Shown in pieces: positions 30,917 to 40,337 of a stretch of 64,000 bases of DNA. Origin of the DNA: an uncultured Clostridia bacterium (GTDB lineage Bacteria; Bacillota; Clostridia; UBA1381). The notes under the pieces were generated by a model. It ran no database searches. It saw nothing but the letters and a program-made list of their open reading frames with translations, and had not been told where the DNA came from. The stretch covers positions 1 through 64,000 of the forward strand of contig CANQKM010000012.1 of NCBI GenBank assembly GCA_947624485.1, written 5' to 3'. The position numbers and the translations under genes are program-made. The stretch's first letter is position 1. Every line of letters begins with the position of its first letter.

Positions 30917-33900
30917 TTACTGCGATATTGTTTCCACAGCGACGGGGTACACGCTGTCAATGCCCCAGAGGAACGCTTTTACCGTGCTGCCATTTTCCTC
31001 ATCGGTGAACGCCTCTACGGTTAGCGTTTCCTCAGCACCCGTATACACTGTCTTTGTATCGCGCTTTACGGTTTTAAGCCTTCCGCCCTCGTATGACGCG
31101 ACGAGCAGCGCCGCGTTGCCCTGATGTGTCGTCGAGTTGTTTTTAACGGTTGCCGAAACGCTGCCGTCCGTGTTCGGCGTAATCGTTCCCGTAAGCTCAG
31201 TACCCTTGCCGAGCGGCGCGGGAAGCGTGGTTCTGACAAGCTTTTCACCCGTCGTTTCGGCTTCCTTTTCTTCTGCTGTAATCGCTGCCGTCTTTTTGAA
31301 CGTCACATCTACTATCGTGTTGCTCTGCTCGTTACTCTCGGCTGGCACTTTAACCGTTGCCGCCGCGCCCTTATCCACGGGATCCTGCAGCGCGCCGTTT
31401 ACCGTCACCGAGTCGACCGAATATCCGTCATCGGGCGTTATCGTAAGCGTTGTACATTCCTTATCGGGAGTTGTCACAATTATACCGTCGTCGTTTGTGT
31501 TGTCCGATGTAACCGTGCCGCCCGCGTTATTTACAACCGTGACCGTACCCGTCATATCGGCTTTGTCCGCTTCGGTTTTTTCGCTCGCTACTATCGCGAA
31601 CGGACTGAATTTCTTACACAGTATTACAAGTCCGTACCTCGTGACCTCGCACGGAATTTCCTCAACGCCCGTCGTGTTGCCCTGCGAGTCCTTTATAAAG
31701 TGGTACGCGGTAAACTTCACGCCCTCGTCGTCGGGACCGTAGGGGTAGGGGAAGCCGACGCACAGACGCACGCTTGTGCCGGTGCTTAAAATGTTCCTGT
31801 TGCATATCGTGAGGCTTAAATCGTATGTGCTGCTGCTTAAAACTTCTCTGCCCGTGTCCTTTTCAATCATATCGTTCATCTTGTCACTGTTCGCCTTGCC
31901 TGTCTCCGAAACAACGAGCGCTATTCTGTTTGAAAGGCTCTGGTCAACCTTACTTCCGTCCGAAGTTTCCCAGTTGTTTAACGAGACGTCGGTATTCTCC
32001 ATAAGCTGCGGCTTCGCGAACAGGTTGAAGAAATAGCCGCGCGAACGGTACGCGCACACAGCCGCGCGGTGCGACGTTACGAACGAAATCGTCACCGGCT
32101 GCATATTGCCGACTACGCTTTCAAGTCCCGTTATATTTATATCATACGCGACCGTGTCACCCGCCCACGAAGCATCGGGAGTCAGCGTCATTTTAATAGT
32201 TCTGTCGCCGACGAGACGCATATCCGTCACGACCTTGTCAACCTTGACGTTGCCCAGAGCCGCGTTATCCGTCTTATCGGACACGCTTACAGTGTAATCC
32301 TTCATATATTCGAGCGGCGTTTCCGTATCCTCGTTTACCCCCATAAGCGAAGCGGCTGATGCGCCCTTCTTTTGAAGCGGCTTATCGAACACGACCTCAC
32401 ATTCCTTCGAGCCGTCCTCAATATAAAATCTGCCCGACATTGACGGCGTTGAACGCTGTATGAACGGCGGCTGATATTCTACATCGACGGGATTAAACAG
32501 CATTCCCGTGTCCTCGGCAAGCAGCAGCGGATCACCTTTATAATACTGATATTCCGCCTGCTCAAGTCCGAATTTATCGTCCGCGGGATCGGAAATCTGC
32601 GGATTTTCGGGGATTTTCTGACCGGGGTACCAGTGACCGCGCGGAGGAATGTCCGTAACGGCAAACTCCATAAAAGGCGTCACCTGTGCCGGGAATAATG
32701 TGTATTCATCATGCTCAAACGCACCTATTCCCTGTGCGTCATATATACCTGTATCGGCGTATATCCATTCGCTCGCGGTGTAATCGCCGCCTTCGGTCTC
32801 ATAATTACGGCCGTAGAATTTAACGAGGATATACATTTTATCCTCTTCTGCGGCTCTCGTATATCCCTTGCCGTTATAGCTTACCTTAAACGCCGGTATC
32901 TTCGAGGGTGAACCCGAACCGTAGGTTTGGTTGCAGTCGCTCGAAAACTGAACGTCGAGACCGCCTACCGAATACACCGTGTCAAAGCTTACGCCGCTCA
33001 TTTCGAGAACGGGATACTTAAACTCAAATCCGCACTCCGACATCTCACCGCTCTCAACGTGATTTCTGTCCATAATATCCGCGCCGACAAGCAGATATTC
33101 CCTCGATTCGTGACCGCTTTCCGCCTCGTCAACGTTCTCGCCGTTAAACACGGACGGATCGTCAAAGGTCGCGTCAACGGCGTACCATTTGTTATTTTCG
33201 CCGGTGTTTATCTGTACATAGTTCCACATGTGGAGTTCCATCTGCTCTCCCGTGTGCTTGTAAATGCCCTGAACCGTCACGCACGGAATATGCGCCTTGT
33301 CAAGCACGAGCTTCATAGCCTTTGAGTAACCCTCGCAAAGACTCTCATGCGCTGCGAGCGGGCCGTAAGCCGTTCTCACGTGACCGATATTGTCGGGGCT
33401 GCAGTGCTTGGGATCATTCATGTCGGCAGTGTCGAGCCTGTAAACCGTTCCGCGTATAAGCGCGTCGTGGATAGCCGTTACCTTCTTTTCGTCAGCTGTT
33501 TTCTCTCTGTTCTTTTCATCTTCCGATGTTTTCGGTCTTAAATCGTCCAAATTAAGCACGATCGGCGTATCGTCCGTTTCGGGTTCCGACGGCATAACGC
33601 TGCCGCTATCGTCGACGCCTGACGGGGTATCGCCGGGAGCGTTTACCGCCGCGCTGCCCGTCTCAACAAGCGCGGCTGCCGCATCGTCAATATCCGCAAT
33701 AGCTTTTTCAACGTCCGTCTGCGACGAATAGCCCTGCCTGTAATAATCTTCGCCCGTATCCGCGCCCATATAAGCCGTGTAGTCGCCGTTGCCCGATTGC
33801 TTTACCGTAATCTTCATCTTATCAAAATCAACCCAGAACACCTCCGGATGATCCGCGCAGAACGCGTCGCGCGCCGCGCCGTAGGCGTTTATAAGTCCTC

Positions 33901-34204
33901 TGTCGCCGTGCGCGTAAGCGTCAAGCTGGGCCTGCGTTACAACACCTTTTTCGGTAAGATCATATGAGCCGCTGCCGTCCTTAAGCGTATCATTTTTGTA
34001 CATATCCAAAAGCGCGTTATAAAACTTCTTCGCTTCCGGTCTCAGCTGGTCGTAAAAATAAATAAAGCAGTTATCCTCCCAGTGTCCCTGCGTCACGCGC
34101 GGCATAGTCATCTCATACTCCGCGTTCGCGATGTTCAACGCCGTAAATGACGCCGCGAGCATTGAAGCCGACACAAATGCGGCAATAATTTTTTTCGTTT
34201 TCAT
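30917..34204 (-). CDS. Secreted transglutaminase-like protein
   Basis: A 1095-residue protein with a signal peptide (IIAAFVSASMLAASFTALNI, cleavage near ANA). Residues about 240-350 hold a transglutaminase-like core with a full Cys-His-Asp triad: C290 in ESLCEGYSKAMK, H325 in ELHMWNYVQI, D344 in WYAVDATFDDP. A low-complexity acidic stretch precedes it (190-230). Later regions look like Ig or beta-sandwich units (including a VTGTITPN-type repeat), and the last 90 residues are the tail shared with the two giant proteins. Such enzymes may be cysteine proteases or cross-linkers at the cell surface; which one is not clear. GGAGG lies 8 bases before the ATG. It is outside the element and converges on dpaB. 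Confidence 0.85.
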   Translation of the reverse strand: MKTKKIIAAFVSASMLAASFTALNIANAEYEMTMPRVTQGHWEDNCFIYFYDQLRPEAKKFYNALLDMYKNDTLKDGSGSYDLTEKGVVTQAQLDAYAHGDRGLINAYGAARDAFCADHPEVFWVDFDKMKITVKQSGNGDYTAYMGADTGEDYYRQGYSSQTDVEKAIADIDDAAAALVETGSAAVNAPGDTPSGVDDSGSVMPSEPETDDTPIVLNLDDLRPKTSEDEKNREKTADEKKVTAIHDALIRGTVYRLDTADMNDPKHCSPDNIGHVRTAYGPLAAHESLCEGYSKAMKLVLDKAHIPCVTVQGIYKHTGEQMELHMWNYVQINTGENNKWYAVDATFDDPSVFNGENVDEAESGHESREYLLVGADIMDRNHVESGEMSECGFEFKYPVLEMSGVSFDTVYSVGGLDVQFSSDCNQTYGSGSPSKIPAFKVSYNGKGYTRAAEEDKMYILVKFYGRNYETEGGDYTASEWIYADTGIYDAQGIGAFEHDEYTLFPAQVTPFMEFAVTDIPPRGHWYPGQKIPENPQISDPADDKFGLEQAEYQYYKGDPLLLAEDTGMLFNPVDVEYQPPFIQRSTPSMSGRFYIEDGSKECEVVFDKPLQKKGASAASLMGVNEDTETPLEYMKDYTVSVSDKTDNAALGNVKVDKVVTDMRLVGDRTIKMTLTPDASWAGDTVAYDINITGLESVVGNMQPVTISFVTSHRAAVCAYRSRGYFFNLFAKPQLMENTDVSLNNWETSDGSKVDQSLSNRIALVVSETGKANSDKMNDMIEKDTGREVLSSSTYDLSLTICNRNILSTGTSVRLCVGFPYPYGPDDEGVKFTAYHFIKDSQGNTTGVEEIPCEVTRYGLVILCKKFSPFAIVASEKTEADKADMTGTVTVVNNAGGTVTSDNTNDDGIIVTTPDKECTTLTITPDDGYSVDSVTVNGALQDPVDKGAAATVKVPAESNEQSNTIVDVTFKKTAAITAEEKEAETTGEKLVRTTLPAPLGKGTELTGTITPNTDGSVSATVKNNSTTHQGNAALLVASYEGGRLKTVKRDTKTVYTGAEETLTVEAFTDEENGSTVKAFLWGIDSVYPVAVETISQ

Positions 34205-34237
34205 GATTGTGTCCTCCCGATATATTTGTCATCTTTA

Positions 34238-34267
34238 ATTTTATCATACGCTCAGGCAAGCCGTCAA
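34238..34267 (-). promoter_or_regulatory. Promoter of the transglutaminase-like gene
   Basis: Minus-strand TTGACG (complement of 34262-34267) and TAAAAT (complement of 34238-34243) with an 18-base spacer, 33 bases before the ATG. Confidence 0.65.
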
Positions 34268-34357
34268 TGAATGTAACGTTCCCGTAATGAAAATATACCG
34301 AATTTGTCTTAATTAAAATATGCTTACAGAGCATATTCACGTATTCAATATAAGCAT

Positions 34358-34386
34358 TTGACATTAAAAATGCGAGGATATATAAT
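34358..34386 (+). promoter_or_regulatory. Consensus sigma-A promoter of the alpha/beta hydrolase
   Basis: TTGACA (34358-34363), 17 bases, TATAAT (34381-34386), with the ATG 37 bases on. A full consensus match. Confidence 0.88.
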
Positions 34387-34423
34387 TATATGAAAGAAAT
34401 AATGTGAAAGGGCGGTAATAAAA

Positions 34424-35413
34424 ATGGAGCTTAAACTCACAACCGAATGGGATAAAACCTTCCCGAAAAGCGAAAAGGTAAATCACGAAAAGGTGACGTT
34501 TCACAACCGCTACGGAATAACTCTGGCGGCTGATATGTACACGCCGAAGGACACGGCGGGCAAGATGGCGGCAATTGCGGTGTGCGGACCGTTCGGCGCG
34601 GTAAAGGAGCAAGCGTCGGGACTGTACGCCCAAACAATGGCGGAGCGCGGATTTTTGACGATAGCGTTCGATCCGTCGTTCACGGGCGAGAGCGGGGGAG
34701 AGCCGCGTTATATGGCGTCGCCCGACATTAACACCGAGGATTTTCAGGCGGCGGTGGATTTTCTGTCCGTACAGGATAACGTCGATCCGGATAAAATAGG
34801 CATAATCGGTATCTGCGGCTGGGGCGGTATGGCTCTTAACGCCGCCGCGATCGACACGAGAATTAAGGCGACCGTCGCGTCTACGATGTACGATATGACG
34901 CGTGTCAACGCGAAGGGTTACTTTGACGCGGACGACAGCGAGGAAAAGCGTTACGAAATGAAAAAGGCTCTCAACGCGCAGAGAATAACCGACTACAAAA
35001 ACGGCAGCTACGCCCTCGGCGGAGGTGTCGTAGATCCGCTTCCCGACGACGCGCCGTTTTTTGTGAAGGATTACTACGACTACTACAAAACGCCGCGCGG
35101 CTACCATGCGCGCTCGCTTAACTCAAACGGCGGCTGGAACGTCATAGGCTGCATGTCGTTTATAAATCAGCCCATTCTGCAATACTCTAACGAAATCCGC
35201 AGCGCGGTGCTTGTCATGCACGGCGAAAAGGCGCACTCGTGCTACTTCAGCCGCGACGCGTACGCGGACATGATAAACGGCAGCAAGTACGCCGATAACA
35301 AGGAACTCATGATTATACCGGACGCGGTACACACCGATCTCTACGACGGCGGCGGTAAGAACGCGATACCTTTTGATAAGCTTGAAATGTTTTTCAAGGA
35401 CAACCTCGAATAA
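34424..35413 (+). CDS. Alpha/beta hydrolase with cysteine at the nucleophile position
   Basis: A 329-residue cytoplasmic protein with the alpha/beta hydrolase pattern: an N-terminal strand pair (HNRYGITLAADMYTP), the oxyanion turn at AVCGPFGAVKEQ, D-P-S-F-T-G-E-S-G-G, the nucleophile elbow GICGWGG (residue about 135), and a C-terminal histidine in AVHTDLYDGG. The elbow has Cys where lipases and esterases have Ser, as in dienelactone-hydrolase-like and some YcjY-like proteins. Substrate unknown. GGGCGG ribosome site and a consensus promoter; transcribed alone. Its stop codon touches a run of GGGGACAC repeats. Confidence 0.85.
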   Translation: MELKLTTEWDKTFPKSEKVNHEKVTFHNRYGITLAADMYTPKDTAGKMAAIAVCGPFGAVKEQASGLYAQTMAERGFLTIAFDPSFTGESGGEPRYMASPDINTEDFQAAVDFLSVQDNVDPDKIGIIGICGWGGMALNAAAIDTRIKATVASTMYDMTRVNAKGYFDADDSEEKRYEMKKALNAQRITDYKNGSYALGGGVVDPLPDDAPFFVKDYYDYYKTPRGYHARSLNSNGGWNVIGCMSFINQPILQYSNEIRSAVLVMHGEKAHSCYFSRDAYADMINGSKYADNKELMIIPDAVHTDLYDGGGKNAIPFDKLEMFFKDNLE

Positions 35414-35414
35414 C

Positions 35415-35480
35415 GGGGACACTAAAACCAAGGGGACACTCAAATAACGGGGACACTAAAACTTTAGTGTCCCCGTTTTT
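35415..35480. repeat. Three GGGGACACTAAAA repeats ending in a terminator hairpin
   Basis: Direct copies at 35415-35427, 35432-35444 (TCAAA variant) and 35449-35461. The last one pairs with its own complement at 35463-35477 (15-bp stem, tiny loop) followed by T, so it forms a terminator that can serve both the hydrolase and the convergent trpB. The same unit occurs four times at 42123-42203. Confidence 0.8.
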
Positions 35481-35497
35481 GAATTGCGTTAACAAAA

Positions 35498-36865
35498 TCA
35501 ATCCATTTTCGGCAGTTTGTCGAACGACGCCTGCAATTCCTCGTCGGTCGGGATATAATCCGTCATCTGACCGTCGTGGAACTTCTCGTACGCTACCATG
35601 TCGAAGTAGCCCGTACCCGTAAGACCGAATACGATAGTTTTTTCCTCGCCCGTTTCCTTGCACTTAAGCGCCTCGTCGATAGCGACCTTTATAGCGTGCG
35701 AGCTTTCCGGAGCGGGGAGGATACCCTCAACTCTCGCGAACGTCTCCGCCGCCTCAAATACGTCCGTCTGCTTAACGGATGTAGCTTCCATAAGACCGTC
35801 ATCGTAGAGCTGCGAAAGAACGGAGCTCATGCCGTGATAGCGAAGACCTCCGGCGTGGTTCGGAGCGGGAATGAAGCCGCTGCCCAATGTGTACATCTTC
35901 GCGAGCGGACAAACCATACCGGTGTCGCAGAAGTCGTACGCGTACTTGCCGCGCGTAAGGCTCGGACATGACGCAGGCTCAACAGCAATTATTCTGTAAT
36001 CAGCCTCGCCGCGAAGCTTTTGTCCCATAAACGGAGCGATAAGTCCGCCGAGATTCGAGCCGCCGCCCGCGCAGCCGATGATTATATCGGGTTTAACGCC
36101 GTACTTGTCTAGCGCCGCCTTTGTTTCAAGACCGATTATCGACTGGTGCAGCAGAACCTGATTGAGAACGCTTCCCAAAACGTAACGGTAGCCCTCTGTA
36201 GTGGTCGCGACCTCAACGGCCTCGGAGATAGCGCAGCCCAGACTTCCGGTTGTGCCCGGATGCTCAGCCAAAATCTTCTTGCCGACCTCGGTCTCCATAG
36301 ACGGCGACGGAGTTACCGACGCGCCGTATGTGCGCATGACCTCGCGGCGGAACGGCTTCTGCTCGTATGAAACCTTAACCATGTAAACCTTGCAGTCAAG
36401 ACCGAGATACGCACAAGCCATCGAAAGCGCCGTACCCCACTGACCTGCTCCCGTCTCTGTCGTAACGCCCTTTAAGCCCTGCTTTTTGGCGTAGTATGCC
36501 TGAGCGATAGCGGAGTTAAGCTTGTGGCTGCCGCTCGTGTTGTTGCCCTCAAACTTGTAGTAGATCTTCGCCGGCGTGCCGAGCTTCTTTTCGAGACAGT
36601 ACGCTCTTACCAGCGGCGACGGGCGGTACATCTTGTAGAAGCCTAAGATTTCCTCGGGAATGTCGAAGTAGGGAGTGGTGTTGTCAAGCTCCTGCTTTAC
36701 AAGCTCCTCGCAGAACACGCCCGCAAGCTCCTCCGCCTTCATCGGCTCGTGCGTGCCGGGGTTAAGAAGCGGCGCGGGCTTGTTTTTCATATCTGCGCGC
36801 AGATTGTACCATGCCTTCGGCATTTCCTCTTCTGTCAGATAAATTTTGTACGGAATTTGTGACAT
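35498..36865 (-). CDS. trpB: Stand-alone tryptophan synthase beta chain (TrpB2 type)
   Basis: A 455-residue PLP enzyme of the TrpB2 branch, longer than the TrpB that pairs with TrpA. PLP lysine K115 in GSHKLNSA; phosphate loop GCAGGGSNLGG; GAGQWGTALSMACAYLGL; HAGGLRYHG; C-terminal FGLTGTGYFDM. It joins indole and serine to give tryptophan. TrpB2 lacks the usual features for TrpA contact, so it is thought to salvage free indole. No other trp gene lies nearby. A T-box leader with a UGG specifier precedes it, so expression should rise when charged tRNA-Trp is scarce. Confidence 0.93.
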   Translation of the reverse strand: MSQIPYKIYLTEEEMPKAWYNLRADMKNKPAPLLNPGTHEPMKAEELAGVFCEELVKQELDNTTPYFDIPEEILGFYKMYRPSPLVRAYCLEKKLGTPAKIYYKFEGNNTSGSHKLNSAIAQAYYAKKQGLKGVTTETGAGQWGTALSMACAYLGLDCKVYMVKVSYEQKPFRREVMRTYGASVTPSPSMETEVGKKILAEHPGTTGSLGCAISEAVEVATTTEGYRYVLGSVLNQVLLHQSIIGLETKAALDKYGVKPDIIIGCAGGGSNLGGLIAPFMGQKLRGEADYRIIAVEPASCPSLTRGKYAYDFCDTGMVCPLAKMYTLGSGFIPAPNHAGGLRYHGMSSVLSQLYDDGLMEATSVKQTDVFEAAETFARVEGILPAPESSHAIKVAIDEALKCKETGEEKTIVFGLTGTGYFDMVAYEKFHDGQMTDYIPTDEELQASFDKLPKMD

Positions 36866-36911
36866 TTTGCATGTCTCCTTTCATTAAAATTTTTCATTTT
36901 GATTGAGGGCT

Positions 36912-37189
36912 GAAAAAAACCCTCAATCCGCATAAAAAGTATGCGAATCAAGGGCGAATATTATCCGCGGTGCCACCTTGTTTTAAGCCGTATAAGGCTC
37001 CTCTGCGGGATACCTGCATATCCCCGGCTTCTGACGCGAGCCTGTGCGTCGGCGCATTTAACGCCGCCCGTAATGAAAATTCATTCGGCGGTCCATATTA
37101 TTCGGACGGCAATACGGAACTCACACCGTAATCCGCTCGCTCAAAAAGCCGTATCCGATTTTTTTCCGCTTTGACGGTTTATTTTGTGT
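36912..37189 (-). promoter_or_regulatory. T-box riboswitch leader of trpB
   Basis: Minus-strand leader of about 280 bases between promoter and gene. It has the T-box core GGTGGCACCGCGG (complement of 36965-36977), a terminator whose arms are at 36920-36934 and about 36940-36954 (CCCTTGATTCGCATA with G-U-rich partner) followed by seven T (36913-36919), and a likely specifier TGG in ATATGGACCGCC (complement of 37093-37095). Uncharged tRNA-Trp would bind and favour the antiterminator. Confidence 0.9.
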
Positions 37190-37195
37190 ACAAAT

Positions 37196-37224
37196 ATAAT
37201 ATCACACAAGACAAACGCTGTCAA
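37196..37224 (-). promoter_or_regulatory. Promoter of the T-box/trpB transcript
   Basis: Minus-strand TTGACA (complement of 37219-37224), 17 bases, TATTAT (complement of 37196-37201), directly before the T-box leader. Confidence 0.8.
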
Positions 37225-37269
37225 GAGGTTTTTTGATTGCGTGTCGGCTAAAAATCCGCCCCGACGCAC

Positions 37270-37298
37270 TTGACACCCTGACGTTTTTCTTATATAAT
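37270..37298 (+). promoter_or_regulatory. Consensus promoter of alaS
   Basis: TTGACA (37270-37275), 17 bases, TATAAT (37293-37298); ATG 40 bases downstream with AAAAGGAG. There is no room for a T-box, so alaS is not controlled that way here. Confidence 0.85.
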
Positions 37299-37338
37299 AT
37301 TACGATAGTGATTTATACCAAAAAAAGGAGCAAAAAAT

Positions 37339-39975
37339 ATGAAACCAATGGGCGTAAACGAAATCCGCGAAAAATTCCTCGGCTTTTTTGAGTCGAAGGG
37401 CTGTCTCAGACTGGGCAGCTTTCCGCTTGTGCCGAAGAATGACGCGAGCTTGCTTTTAATAAATTCCGGCATGGCGCCGATGAAAATGTGGTTCCAGAAC
37501 CCCGAAACAGCGCCGCGCCGCCGTGTGACGACGTGCCAGAAGTGCATACGCACGGGCGATATTGAAAATGTCGGCAAGACCGCGCGCCACGGCACGTTCT
37601 TTGAAATGCTCGGAAATTTCTCGTTCGGCGACTATTTTAAGCGTGAGGCAACCGCGTGGGCGTGGGAGTTTTTCACAAAGGTAATGGAGATCCCCGCCGA
37701 CAGGCTGTGGGTGTCGATTTACGAGGAGGACGGCGAGGCGCGCGACATATGGGTGAACGAGGTCGGCGTTGACGCGTCGCGCATCGTGAAGCTCGGCAAG
37801 GACGACAATTTCTGGGAGCATGGCACAGGCCCGTGCGGACCGTGCAGCGAAATATATTACGACCGCGGCGAAAAGTACGGCTGCGGCAAGCCGACGTGCG
37901 GCGTGGGCTGCGACTGCGACAGGTACATGGAGGTTTGGAACCTCGTGTTCACGCAGTTTGACAAGGACGATGACGGCAACTACAATCCGCTTCCGAACCC
38001 CAACATCGACACGGGCATGGGTTTGGAGCGTCTCGCGGTCGTTATGCAGGGCGTTGACAATCTTTTCGAGGTCGATACCGTCCAGGACGTTATAAAGCAC
38101 ATTTCAAGAATCGCGGGCGTTGAGTACAAGACCGACGAAAAGTCGGACGTGTCGCTCCGCGTGATCGCCGACCATATCAGAAGCACCGTTATGATGGTGT
38201 CCGACGGCATAATCCCGTCAAACGAGGGACGCGGCTACGTTCTCCGCCGTCTTTTAAGACGCGCGGCGCGCCACGGCAAGCTTTTAGGCATAAACGACCA
38301 ATTCCTTTACGAGGTCGCGGACACGGTAATAAACTGCTCCGAGTCGGCTTATCCCGAACTGGAGGAAAAGCGCGAATATATCAAAAAGATAATCCACAAG
38401 GAGGAGGAGCGTTTCAGCGCGACGATAGACAACGGCTTGACCGTTCTCGCTCAGTACATCGACGAGGCAAAGGCAAAGGGCGAGAGTGTGCTGTCGGGCG
38501 GCGAGGCGTTCAAGCTCCACGACACATACGGTTTTCCGCTAGATTTGACCATAGAAATGGCCCAGGAGCAGGGCTTGACTGTTGACGTTGACGGCTTCAA
38601 CGCCGCGATGCAGAACCAGAAGGAAACGGCGCGCGCCGCAAGAAAGGACGGCTCAAGCTGGGAAGGCACGGACGCGTTCGTATTCGACGGCGCTGAGCCT
38701 ACCGTATTTACCGGCTACAACACGCTTATCGATACCGCGAAGGTAGTCGGAGTCGTTGCCGAGGGCGAGGTCGCGGCGATAATCGAGGAAGGTCAGAAGG
38801 GCTATATCGTAGCCGACAAAACTCCGTTCTACGCTGAAATGGGCGGTCAGGTCGGCGACATCGGCAGGGTGAGCGGCAAAAACGCCGAGGGCGTTATCAC
38901 GAACACCACCAAAACAGGCGACGGTCTGTATCTGCACGAGGTAACGGTAGAGAGCGGAAGCTTCTCGATAGACGATGAGATCACCCTCGAGGTAAATAAA
39001 GTAAACCGCATGGCGATCGCAAGGAACCACAGCGCGACGCACCTTCTGCACAAGGCGCTAAAAGAAGTTCTCGGCACGCACGTAGCGCAGGCTGGTTCAT
39101 TGGTAAATCCCGAGCATCTGCGTTTCGACTTCTCGCATTTCGAGGCTATGACTTCGGAGCAGCTCGCGGAAACCGAAAAGAAAGTAAACGACGCGATTCT
39201 TGCCGCGCTCGACATAAACGTGCAAGAGCTGCCGATAGACGAGGCGAAAAAGCTCGGCGCGGAGGCGCAGTTCGGCGAGAAGTACGGCGCTGTCGTAAGA
39301 GTTGTTTCGATGGGCGATTACAGCATAGAGTTTTGCGGCGGAACGCATCTTACGAACACGGCTCAGTGCGGACTGTTCAAAATCATATCCGAGGGCGGCG
39401 TAGCGGCAGGCGTAAGACGTATTGAAGCTGTCACCGGTCAGGGCGTACTTGACTACATCGCGTCGAAGGACGCGCTCATTTCGAGAACGGCGCTGGCACT
39501 TAAGACAAACTTATTGAATGAAATAGACAAAAAAGCCGAATCGACGGCCGCGGAGCTTAAAAACGTTCAGCGCGAGGTCGAGGCGGCGAAGGCGAAGCTG
39601 GCGGCGGCAAGCGCGAGCAACATCATGGCCGGCGTAAAGCACGTAGGAGATATAGACATACTCGTATCGCAGCTTGACGGAACGCCGGTGAGCGAGCTTA
39701 AAACGATCGCCGACAAGTTCAAGGAAAACACCGAATGCGGCGTGATAGTGCTTGCGGCTGAGACCGACGGCAAGATAACGTTCGTGGCAATGGCGACAAA
39801 AGCGGCTGTCGCGAAGGGCGTTCACGCGGGCAACATCATAAAGAACATCACCGCGATAGCCGGCGGACGCGGCGGCGGCAAGCCCGACATGGCGCAGGGC
39901 GGCGGCAGCGACTCAACCAAAATCGACGACGCTCTCGCGGCTGTTGACGATATTGTAATTGAGCAAACAAAGTAA
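37339..39975 (+). CDS. alaS: Alanyl-tRNA synthetase
   Basis: An 878-residue class II synthetase of normal length. The N-terminal aminoacylation domain begins VNEIREKFLGFFESKGC, with motif 2 around RRVTTCQKCIRTGDIENVG, HGTFFEMLGNFSFGDYFK, and motif 3 at NTGMGLERLAVV-like IDTGMGLERL. The editing domain has H564-x-x-x-H568 (NHSATHLLH) and C666-G-G-T-H670, the zinc-binding set that clears mischarged Ser-tRNA. The C-terminus has a DHHA1-type domain ending GGRGGGKPDMAQGGG. It charges tRNA-Ala. All key residues are present. Confidence 0.97.
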   Translation: MKPMGVNEIREKFLGFFESKGCLRLGSFPLVPKNDASLLLINSGMAPMKMWFQNPETAPRRRVTTCQKCIRTGDIENVGKTARHGTFFEMLGNFSFGDYFKREATAWAWEFFTKVMEIPADRLWVSIYEEDGEARDIWVNEVGVDASRIVKLGKDDNFWEHGTGPCGPCSEIYYDRGEKYGCGKPTCGVGCDCDRYMEVWNLVFTQFDKDDDGNYNPLPNPNIDTGMGLERLAVVMQGVDNLFEVDTVQDVIKHISRIAGVEYKTDEKSDVSLRVIADHIRSTVMMVSDGIIPSNEGRGYVLRRLLRRAARHGKLLGINDQFLYEVADTVINCSESAYPELEEKREYIKKIIHKEEERFSATIDNGLTVLAQYIDEAKAKGESVLSGGEAFKLHDTYGFPLDLTIEMAQEQGLTVDVDGFNAAMQNQKETARAARKDGSSWEGTDAFVFDGAEPTVFTGYNTLIDTAKVVGVVAEGEVAAIIEEGQKGYIVADKTPFYAEMGGQVGDIGRVSGKNAEGVITNTTKTGDGLYLHEVTVESGSFSIDDEITLEVNKVNRMAIARNHSATHLLHKALKEVLGTHVAQAGSLVNPEHLRFDFSHFEAMTSEQLAETEKKVNDAILAALDINVQELPIDEAKKLGAEAQFGEKYGAVVRVVSMGDYSIEFCGGTHLTNTAQCGLFKIISEGGVAAGVRRIEAVTGQGVLDYIASKDALISRTALALKTNLLNEIDKKAESTAAELKNVQREVEAAKAKLAAASASNIMAGVKHVGDIDILVSQLDGTPVSELKTIADKFKENTECGVIVLAAETDGKITFVAMATKAAVAKGVHAGNIIKNITAIAGGRGGGKPDMAQGGGSDSTKIDDALAAVDDIVIEQTK

Positions 39976-40004
39976 AATACACGGGCGATTTGCATTCACA
40001 AAAC

Positions 40005-40148
40005 CCCGTAGGGCCCGCCCCTACTACACCCACATCGTAAACATACCGATAAATTATGATTTAGCGGCGTAAATGCGGGACGTCGGGGGCGCCGTCCCCT
40101 ACACCCGTAATTTGAAATTGTGTGCCGTAGGGGCTGGCGCCCTCGACA
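40005..40148. repeat. GTAGGGGC-type intergenic repeats
   Basis: GTAGGG/CCCCTAC hairpin at 40008-40024; a larger inverted pair at 40088-40102 and 40128-40142 (13 of 15 positions complementary, GGCGCC and CCCCTAC). Between them ATAAATTATGATTTAGCG (40049-40066) is the same 18-base motif that bounds the repeat before polC at 52095. Together with the next element this fills the 362-base gap between alaS and hinT, which has no gene. Confidence 0.7.
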
Positions 40149-40283
40149 GCCCGTCAGCCTCCCTTGTCAAAGGGAGGGGGACCGCCGAAGGCGGTGGAGG
40201 GATTCATTATTAAATTTGAAAAGGAATCCCCCAGTCGGCTCCGCCGACAGCCCCCTTTGACAAGGGGGCCTCACGTGACGGGC
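40149..40283. repeat. Palindromic intergenic element, 135 bp
   Basis: Outer arms GCCCGTCA (40149-40156) and TGACGGGC (40276-40283), inner arms CCTCCCTTGTCAAAGGGAGG-like and its mate CCCCCTTTGACAAGGGGG, and CCGCCGAAGGCGG / TCGGCTCCGCCGA stems. The same design recurs at 45038 and 52113. It could fold into a long stem with side hairpins. Confidence 0.75.
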
Positions 40284-40337
40284 GACCGCATTTACACACC
40301 CAAATCACAATTTACCACACAAAAAGGAGGAAAACCA

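Noticed and set aside
40164-40337. N-terminal extension of HinT
   Set aside because: It translates the intergenic palindromic element; the HIT family start and AAGGAGG favour ATG 40338.
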